Counted from the first letter of the stretch, positions 1 to 12,045 are shown. The stretch: 64,000 nucleotides of DNA from Azolla caroliniana (GCA_043228905.1 JBHGNT010000007.1:18724001-18788000), one strand, 5' to 3'. Numbers and translations are program-made. The notes: generated by a model not told the origin, from the letters alone.

Positions 1-1235
1 ATGACTATGAGTCTTCACATTCCCCAAGAGAGAGGGTGATTCTATATAAAGCACCCTCCTCATACTTCATACTAAGTCGGTTGTGACTCCTTGTTATGCT
101 AAATTTTGTAAATCTCATTCTACTTGTGAAATATACACCTTCTTCTTGAGTATTCTATTTTCCTATCATTTATCTATCTTGAGTTCTCTTTTCTCTCCAC
201 TCTTCTTCTCTCACACATATACACGCATAACACACATCTATTCCGCTACACAACAATCACCATTGATTCTTTACAGCTACCTTCGCCTCGTCGGACGTGG
301 CTACATATTCCGAGAAACCACATTGAAGGGCCCACAATAGAAACGTGAAGGGGCTTTCACAAGGTTCTCGATGAAATTTTTAGTATGTGAATCCAACCAC
401 TAAGAAAGAAGTTATGAAAGATTGACATATGTTTTTTTTTGGATTGTGAGAGCCAAAGACCGTACTCTATCGTCAGAATAATGTCTAATAGGAAAGGACA
501 AGTTCATAATTTTTCAGAAATCTTAAAACCTCGATTGCAATGTCAACATTGAGGAAATTTCCTTGAGTGCAACGTAGCATTTGAGTAAATTCCTTGCTCA
601 AGGAAACTTCCTCAAATGTCATGTGTAAGGGGGATTTCCTTGATTCGAGGAAAGTGCCCTTATGTTGAGGTAATCTCCTCAATTTGAGGAAAGCTCGTGA
701 CTCAAGTTAAGGAGTTTCTTCAAACCCAAGGAAAGCTTCCCTCGTACCTACTACTACTTCCATCATTGTCACACCGTGCTTGCACCTATTGCCACCACAA
801 TTGTCGTTATTGTTGTTGCCACTCATCATTGTACCTGTACTCACTATTGATGTCCATAGGTGATGTAAATTGGCGTCATGCCCCCCTTTTTTCCAATTTT
901 TTTTCACACTTCAAAAAAAAAACCATGACTTTCCCTAGAATACCCCGTTAAATATCCCTCAATTATTAATGACATACATGCACTTTACCTAAGATACATA
1001 CATATTTGTTTAAACACATCCACCTCGTACTTACATTCATTCATCCATACATACACATGTATACATCATAAATACACACATATATACATGCATGCATTCG
1101 TTCCTACATACAAGCAATAATTATGTAATTTAAACACACACACACACACACTTATGAGCAACCTCTGACCATATCTTGGGTTTGTGTTCTACAATAATGA
1201 CCATGAGCTGATTGACTTGTCACCATTCATGAACA
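1..1235. other. No gene recognised; AT-rich leader region
   Basis: No convincing coding region is seen. A TATA-like stretch (CTATATAAAG) near 42-51 is followed by pyrimidine-rich sequence, as in an LTR or promoter, but no LTR end or primer site could be matched. A CA microsatellite lies near 1134-1150. Confidence 0.4.
578..618. repeat. Imperfect palindrome of about 41 bp
   Basis: CATTTGAG and TTCCTTG on the left are mirrored by CAAGGAA and CTCAAATG on the right around a CT centre. The surrounding 200 bp repeat the motif TTCCTTGA/TCAAGGAA several times in both orientations. No function can be assigned. Confidence 0.55.
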
Positions 1236-1682
1236 ATTACAACTCCCATTCACGCTTATTTATGGTGCAATCAATCCTAGTATACACACTAATCCTAATG
1301 TTGAAGCATGCGTCCATGGCCGACACTCGCTAGTTTTTTGCAACAAGATCGAACATGTTATAAGGAGCATGCATATGCATGTTCCTACCTCAAACTTGGA
1401 ATAAAGGCTGGCAAAAAGCTATTGTTAAAGCACAAAAAAATCAAGATAAAACGACCATGCAACAAGCTTAGTCATATGTGCATTGAACCATTCCGTATAA
1501 AGCATGTCATCAACCACATAGCTTATGAACTTCAACTACAACCCACCATGTTGTTGCACTATGTGTTCCACGTTTCATTACTAGAACTTGTTCACATCTC
1601 ACGGTTTCCTAGTTGTACACAACCCCACTCCCATATGTGGAAGTTGATGACCATGAATAGTAAGAAGATGAAGGTATACTAG
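1236..1682 (+). mobile_element. Ty3/gypsy retrotransposon remnant (end of integrase)
   Basis: An early reading frame near 1240-1290 gives LPFTLIYGA, like the integrase-core end of Ty3/gypsy polyproteins (PFELVYG). A second frame (1308-1682) gives the C-terminal signature: KLSHMCIEPFRIKHVINHIAYEL followed by YVFHVSLLELVH, matching the family pattern KL.P...GPF.I...I...AY.L...VFHVSLL. The two parts are out of frame and the reverse transcriptase is not found nearby, so this is a decayed fragment. The family assignment rests on the VFHVSLL motif. Confidence 0.6.
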
Positions 1683-4538
1683 GCACACATTGTTGCAATA
1701 CCTTGTCAAGTAGTTGGGCTACCCTAATTCAAATTGCACATGGTAGCCTACAATCAATATCACCAATGAAATAGACACAGACACTATTTTCCATCAACAA
1801 TATCTAGGCAAGGCTACCCCCCCCCCCCCCCGAAGAAGCATGTCGTATGTCGTGGTCTCATACCATGAAGGGGCCACTCACCTACCACATCACTTATGTT
1901 TGTTGTAATTCCACATACCCATTTTAGGTATATAACCCACACCCATTTTGGTTCGTTCATTCTACTTGGAAATGAATATATATTACTATTTTTGTTCTAT
2001 TCTTGTTTCCTCTATATTCCTACATTTGTAACCCCATTGGATTGGTTGGAGGGGGGCACTAAGGGAAGAGCTTCTTAAAAATATGAGAAGTTTTCTGTTG
2101 GAATATTGGCGTGATGGGTGTGGGGAAAACATGCATGAGGTGAGGAAGTCAAGCAAAGGAAGCAAAACTTTTGGAATCAATGTGTCATTAGTGAGCCATC
2201 TCAACATCATTGGGCGTAGCAATGGGCACGGTTCGGTTCGATTTCTTTGCTTTGAAACTGAACCAAACCAAACCATTTATATAAAACAAAAACCAAACCA
2301 AATGTTTTATGAAATCTCAAGCCATTTAAACCAAACCGTTTAAGAAAAGGTAAACCAAACCCTAACTATTTAGGAAAAAGTTGAAACCAAACCGAACCAT
2401 TTAATAAAAAAATTAAACCGAACAAAACCATCCAATTTGAGCATAGGAGTATTTTGGTAATTTAAAGTTTAAACACGCGATATACATGCAATGTATTTTG
2501 GTGGGTTCTCATTTTCCCCAAATTAAAGGGGGTTAGGAAGAACAAAAGGCACAATTTTAGAAGCTAGCCAACTTAGTTCAACATCTCACCTCATAGAAAG
2601 AAGTTCCTCGATGAATACACCTCTAATGTCAATAATTTTTTCTGTAGAGAGAGAGAAAGAGAGTTTAATATTGTCAATAGTAAACATTTTGTATATTTCC
2701 CTTTTTTTCTCTAATCTTCAAGAATTAGGCCCTTAATATAAAAGGATATTGTTGATCACAATACCTTCTACATCATCTTATTGGTAGCCGATGAAATAAT
2801 GAAGATATTGCTCTCATAGCTTATTGGTATTTCTGGTTTGACTATCAAACTGTGAATGATATCTCAAAGAGAGTTAACAAAAAAATTGGAGCTTGAGCAA
2901 GTTGTGGTACCAAATGTTCGAGACTGGACCACAATCACTAATGGTGATCTCTTAGTGAATTGATTTACCATTGTTGGAATGACATCAAAACTCTTGGAAG
3001 AAGGGAGATCAATAATGAAATGAACCAAGCCACTAAGTTTTGCATAACTTTGGAGGTTATTGATGTTTTGTTACCCTTAAAAGAAATGTGCTTTTAGCTC
3101 CTTGTGAATAATTCATATATTAAGTTTTGAAGCTAGTCATTTAGACCTCCAACCATAATACGCAATATGATAATGTTTTATACTTTTTCCATTTAATAAA
3201 TGATTTGAATTGAGCCTAAATGATATTATCATGTTACCATTAATCAACTATTGTCTAAAGTGGTATAACATTTGTCACGTTACTTATACTCGACATGGCA
3301 TCGTTGGCATCCACTTGCACTCTTTTATATAGTAGAAGATATCATCACAATACATTGAATTATATGTGATAGGAAAGGAGAGTGTGTTTGACTTTCTAGC
3401 CCATTGAAGGACAGGAATGTCTTTGTTTGTTTTGTGAGTAAAAGGAATATTGACTTGTATGAAGACTTTAGTTGAAATGGATAATGGACATTTCCATAAA
3501 ATTCTAAATAGAATAATCCAAAGGTCATGTATGAAAATTTATTTCATAAACATTCTTGAGTTGCCTTTTTCAAGAGTATGTTCAAACTAAATATTAAACT
3601 GAAATATTCTTGCATTCACATTAAAAGAGAATGCCGCAATAAAAAGACGATAGATTGTGTTCCCATGTTATGGTTTCAAATCCACAATAATATGCTATTG
3701 TAATATAGTGTTGAGATAAGTCCCACCATAAATAGAACAAGTAGTGCTATCTTGACGTGGAGACTTTCACAAAATTATTGTCGGGTTTATGAACTTGTTG
3801 GTGCATGGGAATGGATACATGGTGGCATCAAAGAGACCCTCACCAATTCCCTAGAATCATATGGTTGTATGGACAAGGAAATGTAATTTAGTAAAAATTC
3901 AACATTCTAAATATCTTGAGTTGATACTCAAAGTTGTCGGTATTGTAGGCACATCAAACATAAACATGTATTAGTGAATGACTATGATCCAAAAGTGTAA
4001 AGGAATCATGGAACTCCAAATGATATAACATAGATTAAATGGGGATTAGAGAAAAAGGCAATATTTGCATTAGCCTTTAACACACCAAATACAATGAAGA
4101 ATAATGGACTATTGTGTTGATATCTCCTTTCATTGCTATTTGCAATTGATATTTCAATTGGAACATTGTGAACGCTATTGTTTATTATTTACCCAATTCC
4201 ATGAAACTATGCATAGTTTATCAATGTGTAGATTTGATCTCAACACTCTACACAACACAAATATGATACATATAATTTGTTTAAATCATTGGGCCCAATG
4301 TATATCCTTGAGTGTCTTACATTAGTGAGTTGATACAATGAGAATTGGGATACATATAAATTTATAATTTATAACGTGAAATTGACATGTTGTCATACAT
4401 TGTAAACTATGAGGGGTCTTTGCATAGTACAAAGTATAATTCTATTTCTTTAAGATTTGTTATTGATAAGACGACAACATTCGATTGACATTTTAAACCA
4501 ATTTGTGAGTCGTGACATTTGTCATTGTTCCTTTGACA
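1683..4538. other. No gene recognised
   Basis: The reading frames here are short and unlike any family I know. The stretch contains a poly-C run near 1820, a GA-rich run near 2648 and the AACCGAACC-rich block described separately. The remainder is AT-rich sequence without visible repeat boundaries. Confidence 0.4.
2217..2440. repeat. AACCGAACC/AACCAAACC-rich block, possible degenerate hAT-like MITE
   Basis: It begins near GTAGCAATGGGCACGGTTCGG and continues with repeated AACCAAACC and AACCGAACC words. This is the same composition as the MITE family at 19600, 33857 and 57686. A matching right-hand terminal repeat and a target duplication were not found, so membership is tentative. Confidence 0.4.
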
Positions 4539-4728
4539 CATAGTTGTTAAAAAACGCGTATTCCATGTTTATAATATGTTTAAAAATACTTTGAAGTATT
4601 CAGCACGTATTCTACTTTTTAGAACTTCCATTCTATAAATTTTCACATATTCTACGTATCCTATGTATTTAAAAATTCAAAAAAGTTTTAAAATTTATTT
4701 TTTTTTAAACTTTAAAATTTAAGAAGTA

Positions 4729-5662
4729 TTTTTTTTTCCAAAAAGATTTCCTTCATTAGTATTAAGAAAAAACGTCCTAAGGCTACAAACCGTACAATTA
4801 GAGAGTGTTATATACAAAAATGATAATCAGGGGAAGGGCCAAGGATGATGATATTTCCAGATTGGTCCTTGAGAGGAGACCATGAATAGAGGCAACTTCC
4901 TCCATAACTGCAATAATTTTTTCCTTTTCTTAAGAACAACCTCCGAAGGGCCCGCCATATCGTCATATTGCCCACGAACTACCGCCAATAAGTTGTCCCA
5001 TAATTCTAGCAATATATCTAAGAGAAGGGGAATTATGGAATCATATCGTCTTTTACACCGATACTTCCATAAGGTCCATAATGTAACTGTGGATATTGTT
5101 TTCCATACATGGGCTACACGCATTTGCTTTCGAGGTTGTTGAAAAATATTAGATGCATGTTGATGACTGTCTTAGCCTCTAGAGCATCATCTGCCTCATA
5201 CAATAAGAGACTAGAATGGAGAACCTCCCATACCGTTGATCCCCAGGAGAATAGGCAACCTGCATTAATTGTTAGGAATAAAGAAAGAACTTTATTCCAT
5301 ACCTGTTCGGCTAGTGAACAAGACTAGAGAGCATGCTTGGTAGTTTCCTACAAGTCACCATGTTGAGAGATCAAGCTCAACTTAGTTTAGTTAGTTAGTC
5401 AACCATGTAACTTCGTAGTTACCTAGATAGAATCTATTTAGAAGTGTTGACTATAACGCCTTAAATAGGACCTTGTACTTAAGTAGATTCTCCACTCCTA
5501 AGTACATTTAATATAGGACTTACACATTAGTACCTATATTCTACTCACACATGTGCACCTTTGCACATGAGATGTATATATACCTCATTGTGGGTATTTT
5601 TGTATTTGATGATGTTAATGCTAATTTAATATACTTACTCATTCCCCATCTTGTGTTGTTCA

Positions 5663-5698
<36 letters not shown>

Positions 5699-7040
5699 TC
5701 TCACACACATATCACTTAATCTTCCGCTTATCACTTAATCACATAATTAGGTACTAATTAACCCTTGCTTAATTACTTACCTAACTTTTAACACGCCACA
5801 ATAACTACATTGTCTAAACACGGGTGTCACGTTTCCTTTGAAAGATTGACCTACTAGTAGTGCTGCATGTAGTAAAAGCCATCTAAAGAGAGTGTATTTT
5901 GTTGGTCCCCTAAAAGACCAAATCCATTTCCAATAAGCCTTCAAATGATTGCTTGATACACCCCACTTATTCCAGTGCTTTTGAGCCAAAAGAGTTGGAA
6001 TATTCTTAGACATGAGTAAGGTTCTACCAAATTTCACAGTATACTGAAAGAACGGAACTTTTTGCATTGGATCCATCATGGGACTAGTCCAAGACCATCC
6101 CCCTGGGTCCCACATTAGCCTATTAATTGGATGTCATGCATATAACCAAAGCATATCCGACAAATGGGCTATTGACGGTTGTGGATCCAAACGCATTTCT
6201 TACCATTTTTGGCAATCACCCTAACTGGAACAATAAGCAGGTTTTGTAACAAATTATCAAAGGGTGTATAAGGTTGCAATTTATTATCCTGTTGAATATG
6301 GAAATAAAAATTACACCTGTCTATAGAAATTCCTTTAACAAAGAGCATCATGTCATTTGTAAGGCAACCAAACCACATATGCTCCTACATTGGCTGAAGT
6401 CACAATGAGACATGAGAGAAGGCTATTGACATATCGATTGTCATGAGAGAAGGCTATTGACCCATTGTCAAGTTTTCCTCATGCAAGACGAGGTCTAAGG
6501 CCCAATACATTTCCAATAGAATCCCGAACAAGAGAATTAGCCAAAAGCGGTTTATTCATCCAACCATCCCATGTGTTAGGCATCTCCTTGCGTAAAAAAA
6601 TCTTGATTGCATCCCATGCTCTGTCGATCCCTAGTAGAAATCTATTGGATATTAGATTTTGTCTCGGTGTCTAAATATCTGTCAAGAACATCCATTTCAA
6701 AGACGACAACCAGTTTCCTCCCGTCTTGGGATTTAATTGCATCAGCTAATTAAGCAGCATACCCTTCCATGCCTCTATCCCTGGCAACAGTCCTCTGACT
6801 GCAAATTTGTCAAGAGAGCTCGAGATTGTATCAAGGGATCTATTAGAGCCAACCCTCCCCGACTTTTTGGCCTAATCAAAACATCCCATGCCACCTTGGC
6901 CACTACACGAGATCCATTTTTTCCACCCCAAAGGAAGTTACATATGAGGTTTTGAACTTTCATGATTGCGGACCTAGAGAACAACCAAGCAGATGCGATA
7001 AACCACATTGAGGCCAACATCACCGAATTTGCAATGACAA
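4729..7040 (-). mobile_element. LINE (L1-like) retrotransposon, decayed, with solo LTR inside
   Basis: On the minus strand, 7104-6775 gives the segment after the reverse transcriptase core (ANSVMLASMWF...NFLWGGKNGSRVVAKVAWD...PKSRGGLAL), typical of plant LINE ORF2. It is followed at 6115-5777 by a zf-RVT-like zinc-binding segment (WKWIW..FRWLLLHAALL...CSYCG) and at 5123-4827 by the C-terminal tail (LWTLWKYRCKRRYD). The catalytic YxDD region is absent, so the copy is 5'-truncated. A T9 run at about 4729-4738 is read as the poly(A) tail. Frames are broken repeatedly. A solo LTR (5361-5793) interrupts the zf-RVT region. Confidence 0.75.
5361..5793. mobile_element. Solo LTR, family L1 (TGTTGAGAGATC...)
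   Basis: It starts TGTTGAGAGATCAAGCTC and ends TTTTAACA, with TG...CA termini. It is flanked by CACCA (5356-5360) and CGCCA (5794-5798), a 5-bp target duplication with one mismatch. It has over 80% apparent similarity to the copies at 45304, 46693 and 56349. It lies inside the zf-RVT region of the LINE, so it is younger than the LINE. Confidence 0.8.
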
Positions 7041-7252
7041 CCCGAAATAAATAAATAAATAAGTATTTAACATATTTTACATGTATTTTAAGTATTCCAC
7101 ACATATTATAATATATTTAAAGTATTCTAAATATTTTATCTATAAATTACGTATTCTAAGTATGTTAAAAAAAGGTAGAATACTTTTTGAATAATTAGCA
7201 TACCAATTCTACATGTATGGTATGCCAAGTATTCTACAACAATGCTTTGACA

Positions 7253-7959
7253 TTTCATGAAGGAAGAAAAGATGGTCCTAGAAACTATGGGGTGAATTGT
7301 TGTTTGTCTAGTTTACTATTGTTGCACATGATATATGGATACAAAAATTACATACTATAGGACTCAAGTCTAGATAAATAAGTCAATCTTGTGGAAAATT
7401 TTAACCATTTTGGCATCGAAGACAATGTGAATGATGTTATTATTATTTTTCTTTTTCATTGGGGTAATAGCTAAATCTCTCCTACAACGAAGTAAACTTT
7501 GCTTTTGCCTTATACTAAATATTTAGTTTTGGTTAGAAACTAATGACATTACTAGTGGGAACCTAACTAAACCCATCATTACCTCTCTCACTCTCATTGT
7601 AATACTAGAGAGAGAGAGAGGGAGGGAATGTTCCACTATCCATTTAGTTAGTGGGTGACACCCATTGTGAGTACGTTTCACACACATTTATTAATATAAT
7701 TGTACTACTAGAGAGAGAGAGAGAATGTTCCACTATCCATTTAGTTAGTGGGTGATACCCATTGTGAGTACTTTTCACACACATTTATTAATATAATTGT
7801 GTGTTTTCACCAAAAAAGAAAAGGAGAGAGAGAGAGAGAGGTCCTTTGATGATCTACACTTGAAGAACGAACACAAAGGTAGATATACTTTATCCTTGTC
7901 AATGGAATTCAAATATGGGCAATGGATCTTGAAATGTAGTAGTGGGTTTTGGGCAAGGA
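7253..7959. repeat. Intergenic; 97-bp tandem duplication at about 7605-7800
   Basis: The word GAATGTTCCACTATCCATTT occurs at 7626 and again at 7723, each preceded by a GAGAGA run. This makes two copies of a unit of about 97 bp. A third GAGAGA run follows near 7825. No coding region is recognised in the stretch. Confidence 0.6.
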
Positions 7960-8165
7960 ATTGTCATGTACAATAAGCTTTACTTGTGAACATTGCGATC
8001 AAGAGTGCACATTGTGACCTGTGATGGAACTGTGTGTAGGAATAGGACACGATCAGGAACATGTGCAAATTGAGGGAGAGACCCATTACAAGGTGGTTTG
8101 ACAGGAGGTCTTGGGGACATGCATTCGGCGTCTTACTAAGTTCCTTTAGTAGCAACATCATCCAC
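7960..8165 (-). mobile_element. Small LINE 3'-end fragment
   Basis: The minus-strand reading ends QFHHRSQCALLIAMFTSKAYC, which parallels the C-terminus of the LINE copies at 8290 and 39008 (LSQPRCALSIATFIGKVLEH). It is heavily diverged and only the last part is present. Confidence 0.55.
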
Positions 8166-8289
8166 TAGGAGGTTCTTTATTTGTTATGTATAAACGTTGT
8201 CTAAGGATGAACCTATCACGAATCATGTTTGGAGCTAGCTGCGAATGTGAGAACCTAGTGGTGCATATAGAGGTAGATAGATATATAGA

Positions 8290-9375
8290 TTTTATTATCA
8301 TCTTCAAAGGTAAAATATGACCTATGAGACAAAAAATATTACATTTCACGTAATACATGTAAAAGTGAGTAGCAACTCTCAATGTTCAAGAACTTTATCA
8401 ATGAATGTTGCAATCAAGAGTGCACATTGTGGTTGTGAGAGGACTTCATGCAAGGATTGGGTTTGGTCGAAGATGTGTGGAAACCATAGTCGAATATGAT
8501 AAAAGGTAGAGCATTGTGTCAAAAGTGTGATACTCCGACTTTCGAACTTATCACTTGTGCCCCAACACCCCATTTGACATCGCAATGCATGTGAGTTAAG
8601 TCGCATAGAAGTAATGGTTTGGATGGCAGACAACATGATGGGCTCTAACATGTATGGATGTGTATTGTTTCACCGTTTAGAGAAGAATATGGTTTTGTAC
8701 TTAGGTGTAACATGTGTAGTATAATGTGTGAAGCGTGAGCCTACACATTTTCCCCATGTCATGATATATTGCCATTGCAAAAAGGCCTCATTTATAGATG
8801 AATCTAGTTATGCATCATGAAACAAGTGTGTTGTGACCCATCCACCAAACCATTTTTCAATGTCTTGCATCCAAGTTTCCAACCGAAACACAAAAAATTG
8901 CTTTTGTGCGTCTTTTGGATCTCTTTTCTTGTGTCCCATGCGATTCTAGGAGGTCGATGTGGGGGACTTTGTTTGACCTTAACCATGTATTCAATAACCT
9001 TTTCCATAGCCATGATCTCAATGGGAAGTGATCTCATCTCAAGTAGGAGGGTGTATGGCGTTTGTTTATTAACTTGTAGAAACCTTATAAGACAAATGTT
9101 TTTGGACGTTTTCAAACTCTTTCCGAGTAGAGTTAGGCATGCAACCATCCCATACTTTCATCCCATAGAGAAGCATTAGTGTCACCAAAGTGTTGAAAAT
9201 TTTCTTGAGGATCGAAACACTTAATTTCTCCATGATTGCATGTGTTCTCAAGTGCATAATATGCTCTCTTTCCTACCTCTAAGCCATTCATTGTATCTAT
9301 GACTTGAAGGAACTTCAAGGCCAAGACATTTGAAGCTTTCCACATATTCAAGTGGTTGCTCATTATACATAATGC
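8290..9375 (-). mobile_element. LINE fragment, same family as 39008-41020, 5'-truncated
   Basis: The minus-strand sequence corresponds segment by segment to the LINE at 39 kb: KFLQVIDT, then ALENTCNHGEIKC, the SPPHRPPRIAWDTRKEIQKTHKS segment and the C-terminal LSQPQCALLIATF. It contains frameshifts and lacks the reverse transcriptase core. Similarity to the 39-kb copy stops at a GAGAGA run near 9377. The 3' end matches GATAATAAAATCT and then passes into a short ATATCT-type repeat. Confidence 0.75.
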
Positions 9376-9820
9376 AGTGAGAGAGAGAGAGAGAGAGAGA
9401 GATGGAGTTAGCTTAGTTAGTAAGGTTTCCCAATGAAGAGAGAGATAGAGGAGATTATTAAGTTGTAACAAGTGGGGTTTACATGCAATCAATACAATTG
9501 TGTGCTTTTACCAAAAACAAAGAGCGAGAGCCGTGCTCTTGGACGCAGACATGCCTACAAAAAACAAAGTATTCAACATCGGGACAAAGACATATCCAAT
9601 ATTTCTTATCAAGAAAGCCTACCCACTTATTTCTTATAAGGGAATAACATTTCCTTTTTCTAATTGAGGTTAAAACCTGGCAAATCCTCACCCGAGTGTT
9701 TGCTCCCAGATCAAACAACTCATGTGTAGAGATTGAAGGCTTCTTATTTATGGAAGGATTCTACTAGATTTGGGTCCCTTTTTAAGTAGGATTTTGTTTA
9801 TGGATATCTCTCTCCTAAGC
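9376..9820. other. No gene recognised
   Basis: A GA run (9378-9400) is followed by sequence with short scattered frames. The segment ending ACAATTGTGTGCTTTTACC near 9490-9511 resembles the end of the duplicated unit near 7797-7811, so both may belong to one unrecognised repeat. Confidence 0.35.
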
Positions 9821-9945
9821 CTACGCCCATGTCTACATCTAAACCTATGTCCACATCTACGCCTACGCTACGTCTACACCTATGTCCACATCGACGCCTG
9901 CGTCTACATCTACGCCTACATCTATGTCTACGTCTGGAGAGTGTC
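9821..9945 (+). repeat. Hexanucleotide minisatellite (variants of GCCTAC / ATCTAC)
   Basis: There are about 20 tandem, imperfect 6-bp units built from CCTACG, TCTACA and TCCACA words. The tract is open in several frames, which produces low-complexity reading frames (MSTSKPMSTSTPT on plus, Arg-rich on minus). I do not regard these as coding. Confidence 0.75.
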
Positions 9946-10021
9946 TGGAGAGTTTCCATCACATTGAGCTCATATGTGAGTAAGAAAGAAACCATGGCTT
10001 CTTACAATACAAAAAGACAAG

Positions 10022-10160
10022 GTAACCCACTTTACACCCCCCTAATCACATACAAAAAAAAAACAGAGCAACCCACTTTACACCCCAAATCTCCAATCAT
10101 ATACAAAAAAAAACAGAGTAACCCACTTTACCCCCCCCCCTTAATCATATACAAAAAACA
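10022..10160 (+). repeat. Three tandem units with ACCCACTTTAC and poly-A in the gene leader
   Basis: The unit AACCCACTTTAC, followed by a C-rich run, AATCACATAC and a poly-A/ACAGAG segment, occurs three times with a period of about 50-58 bp. It lies just upstream of the predicted start at 10240 and may form part of the 5' untranslated region. Confidence 0.7.
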
Positions 10161-10239
10161 GAGGAAACAGGAACAGAGGAGGCCCCCAGGAGCCTACCTA
10201 TTATTAACAGAGGAGGAGGAGGAGGAGGAGGAGAAGGAG

Positions 10240-12045
10240 ATGGGCGATGGCAAGGACAACAGCTACCTCAGGTCTGTGTGTCAAGAGCCCTCCAACCTAT
10301 ACATCTTCGTTGTTGCCCTAAGGTCATTCTTTCTTGTTCTAACAACGCACCTACTAGCAGGAGAGGTCACAACATCTTCTTCATCGGTGTCTTCATCGCT
10401 GCCACCGCCATCACCGCAAATTCTCACCAAGCTCTCATGGACTCTGAGGTATTTCAACCCACTTAACCTTTCATGGCGCTATTACTCCATTCTCGCATAT
10501 CGCTCCATAGCTAAAGATTGGGGCACTAAGCAACTAGCCATGATCAACTATGAACAACACCCTTTTGACCCGCCTTTACCTTACATCTATGGAGAGTCCC
10601 TTGTTCATGATCTGAGTGTTCCGAGACTGGAAATGAGCGGGGTTTTTAGCTCTCAAGGCCTTCTCACACTTTCATGTGCTTACCAAGGCGTGTTAGCGAT
10701 GCAATATTCCATCTCCACTGAAGGTATACCTTACTTGCCGAATGTTACGGTTCCGCTTGCCATCATGGGCTTGTTTAGAGTGTTGATCTCTAAATGGGTC
10801 GCAAGTAAAATTCATGTCGAGCCATATCCTTACCCTGTTCCTGAGGGATCATTCGCACCCTCGCAATCACATGATTGGTTGAGGGTATTGCGTGGTCGCT
10901 TTTCAAGGGCTAATAACTCTGAATTGACGAGATGGCCCATGTCATCCATGACATCTTCACTGTTGTCGTCCTTCCGAATGAAATCATCAGTTTCATCGTC
11001 ATCATCGTCATTGGCATTGTCTTCATCCTCATCCTCATCCTCATCTTTGTTGTTATTACCATCATCTTCCTCATCATTCTCATCCTCATCCTCATCTTCA
11101 TCTTCATCTTCATCATCATCGTCAACTTCATCTTCATCTTCATCCTCGTCATGCTCAACTTCATATTCATCGTTGTGGTCATCGTCATCAACATCAACAT
11201 CTTCGATACCATTATCCTCGGTGCCATCAAACAAGTATATTCGATCACTCTCCTTATCTTACATGTCTCAACAAGCAACATCATCCACATCTTCATCCTC
11301 ACACATATTACAATCTAGCTCCACATCATCATCATCAGAGTCGAAAATATTCATACCGTCAAGCCCGATTGCTCATCTTGACTCTGAACAACAAAAGCAA
11401 CTAGATTCCATTTCTTCAAGCCTGTTTACAATGCCCTCTAACTCTCCATTAACACCATCCTGGACACAAGATAGAATACAACAACCATGTCCTGGATCAT
11501 TGTCAAGATCATCATTAAGTAGATCATTCTCATTCACGTCATTCTCTCCTACAAATGGACAGAGGTTCTCATCACTAACACCATCCATGAGCCCAACACC
11601 ATTACAATTAAAGTTGAGAACACCAAATCACACTAGATATTATAAGCAAGATAACTCTCCAGATCAATCTTCATCTTCAATGCAAAACCTTCCATACAAT
11701 GGTTACAGGTCTAACAAATATGTGGTATGTGCATGGTTCATGGTTTTACTTAGCCTCGTCACAGTCTCTTTCTTACCTTACAAGGTACAGAAGGCATATG
11801 CGTACCCAATAAAATTGTTACCGTTTTCAATGCAACTGTTCTACCAATATATCGCTGTAACAGAGTTATTTTTCCATGGTTATCTATTGTCTAAGGGGCC
11901 CCGAGCATTGGCAAACAGAGTCATGTTTTTCGATCACTGGACATTCAAGCTACAAACCATTGGCTTCTATTTACTCCTAGCTGTTGTGTTGGTAGTCTCT
12001 ATCATTGATTTTATAAAGCAAGGCTTTTATCGGAAATGTTTCTAG
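10240..12045 (+). CDS. Serine-rich multi-pass membrane protein of unknown family
   Basis: An uninterrupted frame of 601 codons. The frame is open further upstream through minisatellite sequence, so I place the start at the ATG at 10240 (MGDGKDNSYLRS), right after a GGA/GAG-rich stretch. A hydrophobic segment lies at about residues 20-40, followed by a conserved-looking globular part at about 95-215 (INYEQHPFDPPLPYIYGESL and LPNVTVPLAIMGLFRVLISK). A Ser-rich tract at about 246-332 comes from TCA/TCT/TCC repeats. A less repetitive Ser/Pro region leads to three hydrophobic segments at about 492-512, 533-552 and 574-592. The short basic C-terminus would be KQGFYRKCF. I do not recognise the family. 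Intact length across a repeat-rich region argues for a real gene, but the serine tract may vary between individuals. Confidence 0.6.
   Translation: MGDGKDNSYLRSVCQEPSNLYIFVVALRSFFLVLTTHLLAGEVTTSSSSVSSSLPPPSPQILTKLSWTLRYFNPLNLSWRYYSILAYRSIAKDWGTKQLAMINYEQHPFDPPLPYIYGESLVHDLSVPRLEMSGVFSSQGLLTLSCAYQGVLAMQYSISTEGIPYLPNVTVPLAIMGLFRVLISKWVASKIHVEPYPYPVPEGSFAPSQSHDWLRVLRGRFSRANNSELTRWPMSSMTSSLLSSFRMKSSVSSSSSSLALSSSSSSSSSLLLLPSSSSSFSSSSSSSSSSSSSSSTSSSSSSSSCSTSYSSLWSSSSTSTSSIPLSSVPSNKYIRSLSLSYMSQQATSSTSSSSHILQSSSTSSSSESKIFIPSSPIAHLDSEQQKQLDSISSSLFTMPSNSPLTPSWTQDRIQQPCPGSLSRSSLSRSFSFTSFSPTNGQRFSSLTPSMSPTPLQLKLRTPNHTRYYKQDNSPDQSSSSMQNLPYNGYRSNKYVVCAWFMVLLSLVTVSFLPYKVQKAYAYPIKLLPFSMQLFYQYIAVTELFFHGYLLSKGPRALANRVMFFDHWTFKLQTIGFYLLLAVVLVVSIIDFIKQGFYRKCF

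Larger units (their letters stand above)
4539..7244. mobile_element. hAT-like MITE split by a LINE insertion
   Basis: The outer ends are CATAGTTGTT at 4539 and CAACAATG at 7244, which are imperfect inverted repeats of each other. They are flanked by an exact 8-bp direct repeat, CTTTGACA, at 4531-4538 and 7245-7252. An 8-bp target duplication is diagnostic for hAT elements. Both terminal segments (about 4539-4730 and 7040-7244) share AT-rich sequence with repeated GTATTC words. The middle is a LINE inserted later, so the original element was only about 400 bp and non-autonomous. Confidence 0.7.

Noticed and set aside
1-340. Possible LTR with TATA box at the left window edge
   Set aside because: No TG...CA boundary pair, primer site or second copy could be identified.
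10830-11302. Minus-strand Asp/Glu-rich and Met/Lys-rich frames and a plus-strand Ile-rich frame
   Set aside because: All are alternative readings of the TCN serine tract of the plus-strand membrane protein and have no independent support.
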